Of a DNA stretch of 64,000 nucleotides, positions 51,278 through 61,815 are shown piece after piece (position 1 is the first letter of the stretch; every line of letters begins with the position of its first letter). The notes under the pieces were generated by a model, which saw only the letters and a list, made by a program, of their open reading frames with translations, ran no database searches and was not told where the DNA came from. This DNA is from Planctomycetota bacterium (lineage in GTDB: Bacteria > Planctomycetota > JAJSAM01 > JAJVHW01), in the NCBI GenBank assembly GCA_021776825.1, contig JAJFFG010000104.1, positions 1 through 64,000 of the forward strand, in the 5' to 3' direction. The position numbers and the translations under genes were made by a program.

Positions 51278-52186
51278 CTACCCCCCCTCGTCTTCCGCTC
51301 CCATCATCTCTGACGGGTCTGCACCCGGCAGCAGGTGCGGCGTCTCGTGGAAGTGGCAGATGTACTCCCACGCCTCCTCGGCCGTGTCGCACACGTGGAA
51401 CAGGTCGAGGTCCTTCCGCGAGATCGTCCCCTCGGCCGCGATGTAGTCCCAGTCGACGATCCGATTCCAGAAGTCGACGCCGATGAGCACGATCGGGATG
51501 GGCTTCATCTTCTGCGTCTGCACGAGCGTGAGAATCTCGAACAACTCATCGAGCGAGCCGTATCCGCCCGGGAAGAACACCGCGGCGCGAGCGCGCAGGA
51601 GCATGTGCATCTTGCGCACGGCGAAGTAGTGGAACTGGAAGCAGAGCGACGGCGTGATGTAGGGGTTCGGCGCCTGCTCGTGCGGCAGGGTGATGTTCAT
51701 CCCGATGTTCTTCGCCCCGACGTCCCAAGCACCGCGGTTGCCGGCTTCCATGATCCCGGGGCCACCACCCGTCACGACGACGTAGTGCAGCCTCCCGCCA
51801 GACTGACACTGCGTCGAGACGAGCTCGCCGAACCGCCGCGCCTCGACGTAGTAGCGCGACTTCTTCTGGAGGTTCTGGGCGACCGTCAGCTCGAACGCGG
51901 CCTCGGCGTCGTCGGGCTGCTCCTCGACAGCCTTCGTGGCGGCGCGGACGCGCTCCTCGGCGTCGACGGGATCGAGGATGCGGGACCCTCCGAACAGCAC
52001 CACCGTGCTCTCGACCCCCTCCTCCTGCAGCAGCAGCTCTGGCTTCAAGAGTTCGAGCTGCAGCCGCACCGGTCGCAGCTCGGAGCGGTGCATGAGGCCG
52101 ATGTCCTCGTACGCGCGCAGGTACGTCGGGCTGTCGACAATGTCGCGGAGGTTCTGCTCGGGGGAGAGGGACTCGTCGCGCTGCAT
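51278..52186 (-). CDS. TIGR00730/LOG family Rossmann-fold protein
   Basis: The ATG at 52186, with GGAGA upstream, gives 302 residues. It shows VVLFGGSRI, VVTGGGPGIMEAGNRGA and the family signature PGGYGSLDELFE (PGGxGTxxE with Ser for Thr). This family includes cytokinin-activating phosphoribohydrolases (LOG) that cleave nucleoside 5'-monophosphates. The longer form here, with an N-terminal helical extension of about 80 residues, is common in bacteria and its natural substrate is uncertain. It diverges from metG. Confidence 0.88.
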   Translation of the reverse strand: MQRDESLSPEQNLRDIVDSPTYLRAYEDIGLMHRSELRPVRLQLELLKPELLLQEEGVESTVVLFGGSRILDPVDAEERVRAATKAVEEQPDDAEAAFELTVAQNLQKKSRYYVEARRFGELVSTQCQSGGRLHYVVVTGGGPGIMEAGNRGAWDVGAKNIGMNITLPHEQAPNPYITPSLCFQFHYFAVRKMHMLLRARAAVFFPGGYGSLDELFEILTLVQTQKMKPIPIVLIGVDFWNRIVDWDYIAAEGTISRKDLDLFHVCDTAEEAWEYICHFHETPHLLPGADPSEMMGAEDEGG

Positions 52187-52286
52187 GGGGCGGTCTCCGG
52201 GGGAGGCTGGAGAGTACCAGTGGCCTCTCCCGCCCCGCGGACCCTTCGGCGTCCTCTCCCGGGCTCCGCGATAGACTTCGAGCCGC

Positions 52287-53891
52287 ATGACCCAGAAGCG
52301 CTTCTACGTCACCACGCCGATCTACTACGTGAACGACCGGCCGCACATCGGTCACGCGTACTCCTCCGTCCTCGCCGACGTGCTGGCGGGTTACCACCGA
52401 CTGCTGGGCATCCCGACCTGGTTCCTGACCGGCACGGACGAGCACGGGCAGAAGGTGCAGGAGTCCGCGGCCGCTCGGGGCATTCCACCGCAGGAGCTCT
52501 GCGACGAGATGTCGCAGCACTTCCGCGATCTGATCGAGCGGCTCGAGGTCCGGAACGACGACTTCATCCGGACGACCGACGAGCGGCACACGTCGATCGT
52601 GACGCGCGCGCTGGCCAAGCTCCACGAGCAGGGCGACATCTACCTCGCCGACTACGAGGGCTGGTACTGCACACGCTGCGAGCGCTACTGGACCGACAAG
52701 GAGGTCGACGCGACGCCCGACCAGCGTTGCCCGGCGCAGCCCGAGCTCCACGACGTCGAGCGACTCACCGAGAAGAACTACTACTTCCGGATGTCGGCGT
52801 ACGCCGAGCGGCTCGAAACTGCGATCCGAGCGGGCGAGTTCCGCGTCGAGCCGCAGAAGCGGACGAACGAGGTGCTCGGGTTCCTTGCCCAGGGACTGAA
52901 CGATCTCTGCCTCAGCCGAAACCGGGAGCGACTCGACTGGGGCGTGCCGCTGCCGTTCGACGACGCGTACGTCTGCTACGTCTGGGTCGACGCGCTGCTG
53001 AACTACAAGAGCGCCATCGGCTACCTGGCCGACGACGACGCCGAGCGCGCGCGTCATGACAGCTGGTGGCCCGTCGATGTGCATCTGCTCGGCAAGGACA
53101 TCCTCACGAACCACGCCGTGTACTGGCCGACGCTCCTGCTCGCGCTGGGGGAGCCGCTGCCGCGTCAGTTGCTGGTCCACGGATGGCTGCTCGACAAGAG
53201 CGGCCGCAAACTGAGCAAGACGAAGGCGAAGGACGACGGCGGCGACACGCGTCCGCTCCCGACGATCGAGCGGCTGCTCGATGTGTTCGGCCCGGAAGCG
53301 ACCCGCTGGTTCCTCTCCACCGCCATGAAGCCCGGCGACGACACGAACTTCGACTGGGACATCGTTCGTGAACGCGTGAACGCGGACCTCGCGAACGGCC
53401 TCGGCAACACGGCCAACCGGCTGCTGAAGATGGCCGCGACGACGTGCGAAGGGCGCTACCCGGAACTCGGCGAAGCCGGAGAGCGAGAGCGCGGTATCCA
53501 GACGGCGGCGGAGGAAGCCATCGCTGCGGTCGAGGCGTTCCCGGTCTCCCTGGATCTCGCGAGCGTCGTCGGCGCGGTCCGGCGCGGCGTCGATGCAATC
53601 TCGCTCTACCTCTCCGACGAGCGTCCCTGGAAGCTCGCGAAGGACGAGGCGACGCGCCCGCGTGCGGCCGAGATCCTGGCCTGGTCGATCGAGGCCCTGC
53701 GTCTGCTCGGGCTGGCGGTCACTCCGATCGTGCCACGCGCGGCTGCGCGGCTGCGCGAGGCCCTCGGCGGCGTCGGCGATCTCGACTTCGCGGCGGAGCG
53801 CACGTTCGGAACGCTGGCGGTCGGGACCGAGCTGGGCGCGCCGCCGAACCTGTTCCCGCGCGTCGGCGAGGACGCGATCCCGACCGCGTGA
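52287..53891 (+). CDS. metG: Methionyl-tRNA synthetase
   Basis: This class I synthetase has 534 residues. HIGH is in VNDRPHIGHAYSSV, GTDEHGQKVQ and the zinc knuckle (CTRCERYW and a later single Cys) are present, and VCYVWVDALLNYKSAIGYL leads to KMSKS-type KLSKTKAK. The alpha-helical anticodon domain follows. It lacks the C-terminal EMAP-like dimerisation domain. The protein ends IPTA and the next gene begins ten bases later. Confidence 0.95.
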   Translation: MTQKRFYVTTPIYYVNDRPHIGHAYSSVLADVLAGYHRLLGIPTWFLTGTDEHGQKVQESAAARGIPPQELCDEMSQHFRDLIERLEVRNDDFIRTTDERHTSIVTRALAKLHEQGDIYLADYEGWYCTRCERYWTDKEVDATPDQRCPAQPELHDVERLTEKNYYFRMSAYAERLETAIRAGEFRVEPQKRTNEVLGFLAQGLNDLCLSRNRERLDWGVPLPFDDAYVCYVWVDALLNYKSAIGYLADDDAERARHDSWWPVDVHLLGKDILTNHAVYWPTLLLALGEPLPRQLLVHGWLLDKSGRKLSKTKAKDDGGDTRPLPTIERLLDVFGPEATRWFLSTAMKPGDDTNFDWDIVRERVNADLANGLGNTANRLLKMAATTCEGRYPELGEAGERERGIQTAAEEAIAAVEAFPVSLDLASVVGAVRRGVDAISLYLSDERPWKLAKDEATRPRAAEILAWSIEALRLLGLAVTPIVPRAAARLREALGGVGDLDFAAERTFGTLAVGTELGAPPNLFPRVGEDAIPTA

Positions 53892-53901
53892 TCGGTAGCG
53901 C

Positions 53902-54333
53902 ATGAGCGACGACGATCCCCTCGCCACGCTGCTCCAACGTGACCGCCGGTACGTCCGCGCGGCGTACGAGTTCGTACGAGATGCGCTGCAGCACACGCTG
54001 GCGGAGGCGGGCGAGCAGCGCCACGTGACGGCGCGGGAACTGCTCGATGGCATTCGCGATCTCGCGCGAGCCTCGTTCGGGCCGCTCGCACGCACGGTCG
54101 TCGAGGACTGGGGCGTCCGGAGCACGGCCGACTTCGGTCACATCGTCTTCAACCTGATCGAGGTCGGGATGTTTGGCAAGACGGACGACGACCGCCTGAC
54201 CGACTTCGCCGAGGTCTACACGTTCGACGAGGCGTTCCCACCGGAGATGGGCGACGTTCGGGTCCAGTCCACCTCCGATGACGATCTCTGGGACGACGAC
54301 GACGACGGTGACGACGACGACGACGACGAGTGA
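53902..54333 (+). CDS. Minf_1886 family protein with poly-Asp tail
   Basis: The 143-residue protein matches the Minf_1886 family: RDRRYVRAAYEFVRDALQHT, RHVTARELLDGIRDLA, DWGVRSTADFGHIVFNLIEV and GMFGKTDDDR. Family function is unknown. The last 18 residues are almost all Asp (GAC trinucleotide run, 54292-54330), an expansion beyond the family's usual end. It sits 10 bp after metG and is probably cotranscribed. Confidence 0.85.
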   Translation: MSDDDPLATLLQRDRRYVRAAYEFVRDALQHTLAEAGEQRHVTARELLDGIRDLARASFGPLARTVVEDWGVRSTADFGHIVFNLIEVGMFGKTDDDRLTDFAEVYTFDEAFPPEMGDVRVQSTSDDDLWDDDDDGDDDDDDE

Positions 54334-54381
54334 GATCCGATGTCGTGCCGTGTCGGCTGGGCGTGATGGAATGATGTCGCG

Positions 54382-55707
54382 GTGACCGAAGAACCCCGTC
54401 CGCGCCCTCATCTCGTGCGCTGTGCGGCACTCCTCTTCTGTGCCGCGCTGGTCGCTTGGCGTTCGCCGGAGCTGCTGCAAGCCCCGCGCTTCTGGGCCGA
54501 AGAGGGGTCGATCTACCTCCTTCACGCCCTGACGCACGGCACGTTCGAGTCGATCGTCACGCCGCAGCAGGACTACTACGCGTTCATGCCCAGCGTCGCG
54601 ACGGCACTGGCGGCCCGCTTCCTGCCACTCGAGAAGGCGCCGCTGCTCACGACGTGGGCCGCGTTCCTCGTGCAGCTGATCCCGATCGCGCTGGTCCTCT
54701 GGAGCGGCTCCAGTTGGCTGGCCGGGTTCCGTCGCCGTTGGCCGGCGGTGCTGCTGGTGCTGGTGGTGCCGCTGTCCGGAGAGATCTGGCTGACGACGAT
54801 CGGCTCGCAGTTCCATCTGTCGCTCGCCGCCGGGATCATCCTCGTCGAGGACGTGCGCGAGGAGAGCCGCGTCGGCAGTTGGGTTCGGCGCATGATCCTC
54901 CTGGCCGCTGTACTGACCGGCCCGCCGACCGCGTTCCTGGCCCCGCTGTTCCTCATGCGCGCGTGGACGACGCGGAAGCGCGAGGACTTCATGCGCGCGA
55001 CCGTGATGATGCTCGGGGCGCTCCTGCAGGCCGGGATCTATGGCGGCGTCGCCGTCGCCGGCACCGCGCCGCCGCGCCTGAGCGGGATCTCCTTCGAGAT
55101 CGTCCCTCTGGCCGTCGTCGTCAAGACGCTCGTGCTTCCGGTGTTCGGGCGCCCCGGCGCGAACCTGTTCGCGAGCTGGGTGGAGGGCCTGTCGCCCATC
55201 CCGATCCTGGTCGTCGCCATCGTGATGGCGGCGCTCCTCGGGTTCGTGCTCGTGGGCCTGGCGCGGCGCTCACCGTCCGGTTGGCGTCATGCTCTGGCCT
55301 ACGTGCTGCTCGCCGTCCCGTCCGTGATCTTCGCGACGGGAACGAACCTCGGTGCCGGCCACATCGCGCTGCTCACGCCAGCGTTCGCGCAGCGCTACTT
55401 CTATGCTCCGACCGTGCTGCTGGCGCTGCTCGCTCTCTCGGCAGTGGATTTCTCGCGCATCCGGGGCAAGTCCCCGCGCGAGGTCATGGTCGCCTCGCTG
55501 CCGGACGTCCTACTCTCGCTGCTGCTCGCGGTGACGATCATCGTCGGCATCGTGAGATACCGAGCCGATGTCCGACCGTTCGTCTCGCCCCGGTACCCCG
55601 ACTGGGCGACCGAGGTGGAGGCCTGGCGTGCCGATTCGGGCCGTCCGCTCCGCGTCTGGCCGCCGGCGTTCTCGCTGCGACTCGACCCGGCGGACGACCG
55701 GCGGTAG
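54382..55707 (+). CDS. Polytopic membrane protein (glycosyltransferase-C-like?)
   Basis: The 441-residue protein has about ten to twelve hydrophobic helices with short loops. A conserved-looking luminal loop APRFWAEEGSIYLLHALTHG follows the first helix, as in some GT-C mannosyl- or glucosyltransferase-like membrane proteins, which have an acidic residue there. No other catalytic marker is clear. A lipid-linked sugar transferase is a guess. The GTG at 54382 is used. Confidence 0.6.
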   Translation: MTEEPRPRPHLVRCAALLFCAALVAWRSPELLQAPRFWAEEGSIYLLHALTHGTFESIVTPQQDYYAFMPSVATALAARFLPLEKAPLLTTWAAFLVQLIPIALVLWSGSSWLAGFRRRWPAVLLVLVVPLSGEIWLTTIGSQFHLSLAAGIILVEDVREESRVGSWVRRMILLAAVLTGPPTAFLAPLFLMRAWTTRKREDFMRATVMMLGALLQAGIYGGVAVAGTAPPRLSGISFEIVPLAVVVKTLVLPVFGRPGANLFASWVEGLSPIPILVVAIVMAALLGFVLVGLARRSPSGWRHALAYVLLAVPSVIFATGTNLGAGHIALLTPAFAQRYFYAPTVLLALLALSAVDFSRIRGKSPREVMVASLPDVLLSLLLAVTIIVGIVRYRADVRPFVSPRYPDWATEVEAWRADSGRPLRVWPPAFSLRLDPADDRR

Positions 55708-55768
55708 CAGGCTGTCGCGCCAACCGGCGTGGCCCGTCGAGGCCGAAACTCCGACAGCCTGGTAGCCC

Positions 55769-57898
55769 CTACTCCGCTCGCGGAGTGACCTCGGGGTTGA
55801 TGGGCAGCGGGGCGCGCCGCTTCGTCATCCACGTGCTGAGCTGCGACGCGCGCAGACGAGTGCGCTCGTGCGCCGCGAGGCGTGCCTTCACGTCGTCGTC
55901 GGCGTCCGTGACCGTGGCCCACTTCTCGCTGGCGTGACGCTCGATGGCGCCGTTCACCAGTCGATGAGCCCGTCCCTCGGCGTCGGCGACGATCGCGGGC
56001 TCCTCGGCCGACGTGTCCTTCGCGCGATCTCCGAGCGGGAAGCGAGCCGGGTCGGCGCCGTTGCGCGCCTTCAGATCGTTGCCCCAGGTGGCGTAGACGT
56101 CGAAGCGCGGCGACGCGAGGTTGAAGTCGTCGTCGACCCGGTCGTACGGGATCATCCGTCGGCCGCCCTGGCGGTAACGGTCGGCGAACCATCGGATGCG
56201 GCCGTAGCTGGCCGTGTACGGCGACCACAGCGATGCCATGGGAACGCCCGCTTCGTCGTAGCGCACCGAGCGCGGCTGGAACACGCCCGCTACCGGGTCG
56301 TACCAGCGGTTCTCGCCGTAGGTGCGTGCGCGCGGATACCAGTTCTTGTTCCGCAGGGTCCCACGCTTGTGCCAGGCCGTGCCGTACACGGGCGCACCCT
56401 TGTGGACGTAGACGCCGTCGTAGGAGCTGTCGACCGCGAAGGTGACGACCTTCTCCCCCGCGCCGAGGGCATCACAGGCATTCACGTGATGGCAGCTCGT
56501 CGACTCCGGGATGGCGTGGAGGGTCTCGGGCAGTTCCGCCACGGGCTTGAAGCTCGAGCGCGGGTCCTCCGTGCGGAACCACGCGCCTCGCACGCAGGTG
56601 TAGTAGGCGTCGCCGATCTGGAAGCAGTCGTCCTCCGAGTTCGTGACGATGCGAACCTTGGTGTCGTTGAGCGGGGCGCTCTTGGGCGACTTCTCCGCGA
56701 AGCGGACCTGCGCGCGGACGCGCTCGTGCAGCGTGCCACGTGTCTTCAGGATCGCGCGGGCAGCAGCTTCGTTCGCCTCCGGAGTACCCGGCACGCACCA
56801 CAGCAGGTGGGAGCGCGCGTGATCGCGCGGGATCCTGGCGAACTCCGGCGGTAGCGAACCGTAGGTCTCCGCCCACTTGCCATCGACCTCGTCTGCGGTG
56901 AACCAGCGCCCGGCCAGCGACAGGAAGTACTTGCCGAGCTTCGGGTGGAACAGGACGTCGCTCTCGGTGTTCGCGACGACCATCAGCTTGGCGCCGGGCA
57001 CCAGCGTGAAGAGCGGGTCACCGTGGAGTTGGATGAGCTCCGCCGGCCTCGTGGCGACAATGATCTCCGGCAGCGCCGGGGCCACACGCTCGGCGTCGCC
57101 GAAGTTCTTCCGGTAGCGCTTCGTCGACGGGATCCAGCGGCGAACGTGACCGCGCGGATGGTCGATCTTCAGCTGGGTCATTACGATGGGCAGCTTGCCC
57201 TCGAGCCAGGCCCAAGGGCCCTCGAGCTTCTTGGACGTCGCCCAGAAGCCGTTCACGAGCATGTACCAGTCACCCTGGCTCGTGTGGCGAAAGAGGTCCG
57301 TCGCTGAGTTCGTCACGTACTCGATGGGGAAGTCGGCGACCTGCCGCATCGCGGGCTCGCCGTCCACCTGGATCAGGATCGCCGGCGAGCGGCGCACGTG
57401 GATCGCGGGGGGCAGCATGTTCTGCTTCGCCGTCTTGGCGGCCTCCGGCGCCGCGCCGGGGCGATCGGTGAAGAGCTCGAGCCGCAGGACGAGTTCCTTC
57501 GGCGCGCCCTCGCTGAGAGCCGTTCCGAGGCGCTCGCGATCCGCCTCGGGCACCGCCGAGAGGAGCGAACCAGCGACCGCGCCGCCGTCGAACAGGACGA
57601 GCCGTGACGAGAGATCGACGTGAGACATCCCGCTCATTTCGATCGCACTCCACGAGACGCGGCCGACGCCGTCGGTGATGGCGAGGGGGGCTCGGAGCGT
57701 CGTGGCCCCGGTGGCGTCGTCGTAGGTCAGCACGGTCGGCTCGTGGAGCGACATTCGCTGGCCGCCGAGCTTCAGCTCCTTGGGGAACTCCCAGGCCGAT
57801 CCGGCGGCCGCCGGCGCCTCTTGGGCAGCGGCCGGAGGGGCAGTGATCCAGGCAGATGCGAGGACCAGAAGGGCGGCGGCGGGAAGTCGGGACAGCAT
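55769..57898 (-). CDS. Secreted repeat protein related to carbohydrate-binding family V/XII annotations
   Basis: The ATG at 57898 gives 709 residues with a signal peptide (LPAAALLVLASAWITAPPAAA). Three modules about 110 residues apart share the pattern aromatic-YYxLxxGxWFxA, GxW, LPxxFxxIP. They read WYMLVNGFWATSKKLEGPWA near residue 216, KYFLSLAGRWFTADEVDGKW near 331 and AYYTCVRGAWFRTED near 439. I recall the same modules in proteins labelled carbohydrate-binding family V/XII. The C-terminal half has YGENRWYDPVAGVF. An envelope binding role is inferred. The open frame upstream to 58546 overlaps the next gene and is not used. Confidence 0.7.
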   Translation of the reverse strand: MLSRLPAAALLVLASAWITAPPAAAQEAPAAAGSAWEFPKELKLGGQRMSLHEPTVLTYDDATGATTLRAPLAITDGVGRVSWSAIEMSGMSHVDLSSRLVLFDGGAVAGSLLSAVPEADRERLGTALSEGAPKELVLRLELFTDRPGAAPEAAKTAKQNMLPPAIHVRRSPAILIQVDGEPAMRQVADFPIEYVTNSATDLFRHTSQGDWYMLVNGFWATSKKLEGPWAWLEGKLPIVMTQLKIDHPRGHVRRWIPSTKRYRKNFGDAERVAPALPEIIVATRPAELIQLHGDPLFTLVPGAKLMVVANTESDVLFHPKLGKYFLSLAGRWFTADEVDGKWAETYGSLPPEFARIPRDHARSHLLWCVPGTPEANEAAARAILKTRGTLHERVRAQVRFAEKSPKSAPLNDTKVRIVTNSEDDCFQIGDAYYTCVRGAWFRTEDPRSSFKPVAELPETLHAIPESTSCHHVNACDALGAGEKVVTFAVDSSYDGVYVHKGAPVYGTAWHKRGTLRNKNWYPRARTYGENRWYDPVAGVFQPRSVRYDEAGVPMASLWSPYTASYGRIRWFADRYRQGGRRMIPYDRVDDDFNLASPRFDVYATWGNDLKARNGADPARFPLGDRAKDTSAEEPAIVADAEGRAHRLVNGAIERHASEKWATVTDADDDVKARLAAHERTRLRASQLSTWMTKRRAPLPINPEVTPRAE

Positions 57899-58006
57899 GT
57901 CGTGGCTCCTGCGACGGGGGTACGAGCGGAGAACGTTATCAAGAACACCCCGGGTGCGTCTCGCTGAGGAGCGCCGTGGGCTGCCAGCCTGTCGTATCCT
58001 GCCGCC

Positions 58007-58804
58007 ATGGCGCGACCGCGCATCGTGGCTCTCTTCACCGACTTTGGCACCACCGACGTCTATGCGGGGGTCGTGCGTGGCCTGATTCGATCGATGGCGC
58101 CCGAGTCCGAGGTCATTGACGTCACGCACGGGATCCCGGCGGGAGACCGTCACGCGGCGGCCTTCATGCTGCTCTCGGCCGTGCCGTTCTTCCCGCGTGG
58201 CTCCATTCACCTCTGCGTGGTCGACCCGGGGGTGGGCACCGAGCGACGCATCGTGGCCGTGCGCGCGTCCGGGCAGACGTTCGTCGCGCCGGACAACGGA
58301 GTGCTCGCCCCCGTCGTCGAAGCGCTCGGCGGCGCGGCGGACGTTCGCTATCTGACGAACGAGCGACTCCAGCGCCCGCGCCGGAGTGCGACGTTCCACG
58401 GGCGAGACGTCATGGCGCCGGTCGTCGCGCACCTCGTTCGTGGCATCGACTTCGCCCAGGTGGGGGAGGCGGCCGACGGCATCGTCGACCTGCCGGGCTT
58501 CGCGCCCGAGATCGGCGACGGGAGCGTCACCGGTCGCGTGCTCCACGTGGACCGTTTCGGGAACCTGGTCACGAACCTCCTGCCGGGAGAACTCGCCGGT
58601 CCGCCGGGGTCGTGGGATCTCCGCGTCGGCGACGAGCCGATCGAGCGCTGGGGCACGACGTTCGGCGACGTCGCCAGTGGTCAGAGCGTCGTCGTCACGG
58701 GCAGCGTCGGCTTCCTCGAGGTGGCCGTGCGTGACGGCAACGCCGCTGACGTGCTTTCCGCGCGCGCCGGGACGCGCGTCACCGCGACCAGGAAGGCGAC
58801 GTGA
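58007..58804 (+). CDS. SAM hydroxide adenosyltransferase (DUF62 family)
   Basis: This family splits S-adenosylmethionine with water into adenosine and methionine. The 265-residue protein shows IVALFTDFGTTDVYAGVVRG, HLCVVDPGVGTERRIV, FVAPDNGVLAP and the C-terminal HVDRFGNLVTNL that binds the adenosine. Fluorinase and chlorinase relatives have inserted loops that are not obvious here. It overlaps larC by four bases. Confidence 0.9.
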   Translation: MARPRIVALFTDFGTTDVYAGVVRGLIRSMAPESEVIDVTHGIPAGDRHAAAFMLLSAVPFFPRGSIHLCVVDPGVGTERRIVAVRASGQTFVAPDNGVLAPVVEALGGAADVRYLTNERLQRPRRSATFHGRDVMAPVVAHLVRGIDFAQVGEAADGIVDLPGFAPEIGDGSVTGRVLHVDRFGNLVTNLLPGELAGPPGSWDLRVGDEPIERWGTTFGDVASGQSVVVTGSVGFLEVAVRDGNAADVLSARAGTRVTATRKAT

Positions 58805-60084
58805 GGACTCTCTACCTCGACCCGTTCTCCGGGATTGCAGGCGACATGCTCGTCGGCGCGTTGCTCGACCTCGGGGCGTCGTTCGACGTCGTGCGGGAGG
58901 GCCTCGGGCGCCTGGACATCGGGGACTACGAGCTCTCGGTGCGCGAGGTCCACCGCGGAGCGCTGCGCGCCACGAAGTTCGAGGTGCGGATCGGCGGCGA
59001 GCTTGCCGACTCGGCCCGGCCCGGACATGACGCAGGCCGGAATCACACGGGCCGGCATCACACAGGCGGGCATCACACAGGCGGGCATCACGGGCCCGAC
59101 CATCCCGCTCACGGGCCCGCGCGCGGGCTCCCGGAGATCCGCTCGCTGCTGGAGCCGGCGAGGCTTCCTCCGAGCGTCACCCGTCGTGCGCTCGCCGTCT
59201 TCGAGCGGCTGGCGGCTGCCGAGGGGCGTGTCCACGGCGCCGATCCGGAGACGGTGCACTTTCACGAGGTGGGAGCGGTCGACGCGATCTGCGACATCGT
59301 GGGAGCCGCGCTCGCTCTCGAGGATCTGGCGATCGACGCGATCTCCTGCGGGCCGCTGCGCGTGGGCTCGGGGTTCATCCAGTGCGCTCACGGAACGCTG
59401 CCGGCTCCCGGCCCGGCCACGCTGGAGTGCCTGGCTGGGTTCGACGTGCAACTGGATCAGGGGCGCGGCGAACTCGTGACGCCGACCGGGGCGGCACTCG
59501 TCGGGGCGCTCGCCCAGCCAGGAGCGCCGCGATCCCTGCGGGTCGAGCGCGTGGGGTACGGAGCCGGAACGCGCGACCCCGAGGACGTGCCGAACGTGCT
59601 GCGCGCCGTGCTCGGGATGACCGCCGCCGCGACGGATGCCGAGGCGTTGTTCGAGATCCGCACGAACGTCGACCACATCGCGCCGAACATCCTGGCGGAG
59701 GCGCTCGAGGCGGTGCGCGCCGCAGGAGCTCTGGAGGTTTACTCCACAGCGGTGGCCATGAAGAAGGGCCGCGCCGGTCAGCTCGTGACGGCGCTCGCTC
59801 CCGAGTCGACGCGTGCAGCGGTCGAGTCCGCGCTGTTCCGCGAGACCGGCACCCTGGGCGTGCGACGCGTCGAGGTGGCCCGCACGATCCTGGAGCGCTC
59901 GTTCGAGGACGTCGTCACGCCGTGGGGGACCGTGCCGGTCAAGCTCGGACGGCATGCCGGCAACGTGACGAGCCGCGAGCCGGAGATGGAGGACTGCCGA
60001 CGTCTTGCAGCGGAGCACGGCGTGCCCGTCGCCGACGTCGCCGCCGCCGCGCGGAAGGTTTCCCCGGCTGCACCCGCACACTAG
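58801..60084 (+). CDS. larC: Nickel-pincer cofactor biosynthesis protein LarC
   Basis: LarC inserts nickel into the pyridinium-dithiocarboxylate cofactor of lactate racemase-type enzymes, using CTP. The 427-residue protein starts LYLDPFSGIAGDMLVGALLD and contains HFHEVGAVDAICDIVG, GTLPAPGPATLECL and TPTGAALVGAL, with a complete C-terminal domain. An His-rich loop (residues about 77-100, HHTGGHHTGGHH) follows the N-terminal domain and probably chelates metal. LarB, LarE and LarA are not in the window. The GTG start overlaps the preceding gene. Confidence 0.92.
   Translation: MRTLYLDPFSGIAGDMLVGALLDLGASFDVVREGLGRLDIGDYELSVREVHRGALRATKFEVRIGGELADSARPGHDAGRNHTGRHHTGGHHTGGHHGPDHPAHGPARGLPEIRSLLEPARLPPSVTRRALAVFERLAAAEGRVHGADPETVHFHEVGAVDAICDIVGAALALEDLAIDAISCGPLRVGSGFIQCAHGTLPAPGPATLECLAGFDVQLDQGRGELVTPTGAALVGALAQPGAPRSLRVERVGYGAGTRDPEDVPNVLRAVLGMTAAATDAEALFEIRTNVDHIAPNILAEALEAVRAAGALEVYSTAVAMKKGRAGQLVTALAPESTRAAVESALFRETGTLGVRRVEVARTILERSFEDVVTPWGTVPVKLGRHAGNVTSREPEMEDCRRLAAEHGVPVADVAAAARKVSPAAPAH
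59033..59092 (+). repeat. 15-bp tandem repeat in larC encoding the His-rich loop, 4 units
   Basis: Four 15-bp units of consensus CAGGCGGGCATCACA (units 3 and 4 differ at one base) encode the His-Gly-Thr-rich insert. The expansion is in frame and appears recent. Confidence 0.9.
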
Positions 60085-60093
60085 GGTCGGGCC

Positions 60094-61467
<1,374 letters not shown>

Positions 61468-61490
61468 CCGGGCGTGCAACGAGTCCCGCG

Positions 61491-61535
61491 CTTCCTCCGC
61501 TTCCTCCGCTTCCTCCGCTTCCTCCGCTTCCTCCG
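61491..61535. repeat. 9-bp tandem repeat CTTCCTCCG, 5 perfect units
   Basis: Five identical units lie 24 bases after the regulator stop codon. They are contiguous, without spacers, so this is a microsatellite. They start the 348-bp gene-free gap 61468-61815 between convergent genes. Confidence 0.95.
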
Positions 61536-61671
61536 CCGAGTCCGATCGCGGAAGGCGGAGGAGTAGTGGGCCCGCGTCGAGGGCGGGGGAGTGCCCGCCG
61601 AGCGTGGGTGAGTCGCCGACACGGCGGGGCGACGAGGCGACCCGCTAGGGTCGGCGAGGAGGCCCAACGCA

Positions 61672-61786
61672 GTGGGCGGCCGCCCACGGTCGGCCCCGAA
61701 GGGGTCTCGGGGCGTACGACGCCGCCGGTGTGCTCGGCGGGCTACTCAGCCGCCGAGAACGCCCAAGAAGCGACGAGCCCCGAGAC
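61672..61786. terminator. Nested hairpins between convergent genes, possible bidirectional terminator
   Basis: GTGGGCGGCCGCCCAC (61672-61687) is a perfect 16-bp palindrome. GTCTCGGGGC (61704-61713) pairs with GCCCCGAGAC (61777-61786). Inside it CTCGGCGG (61733-61740) pairs with CCGCCGAG (61750-61757). Lying between two converging genes, these structures probably stop transcription from both sides. A small RNA cannot be excluded. Confidence 0.4.
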
Positions 61787-61815
61787 GGGCGCCCCCCGAT
61801 CGCGACGTGGGTCCA

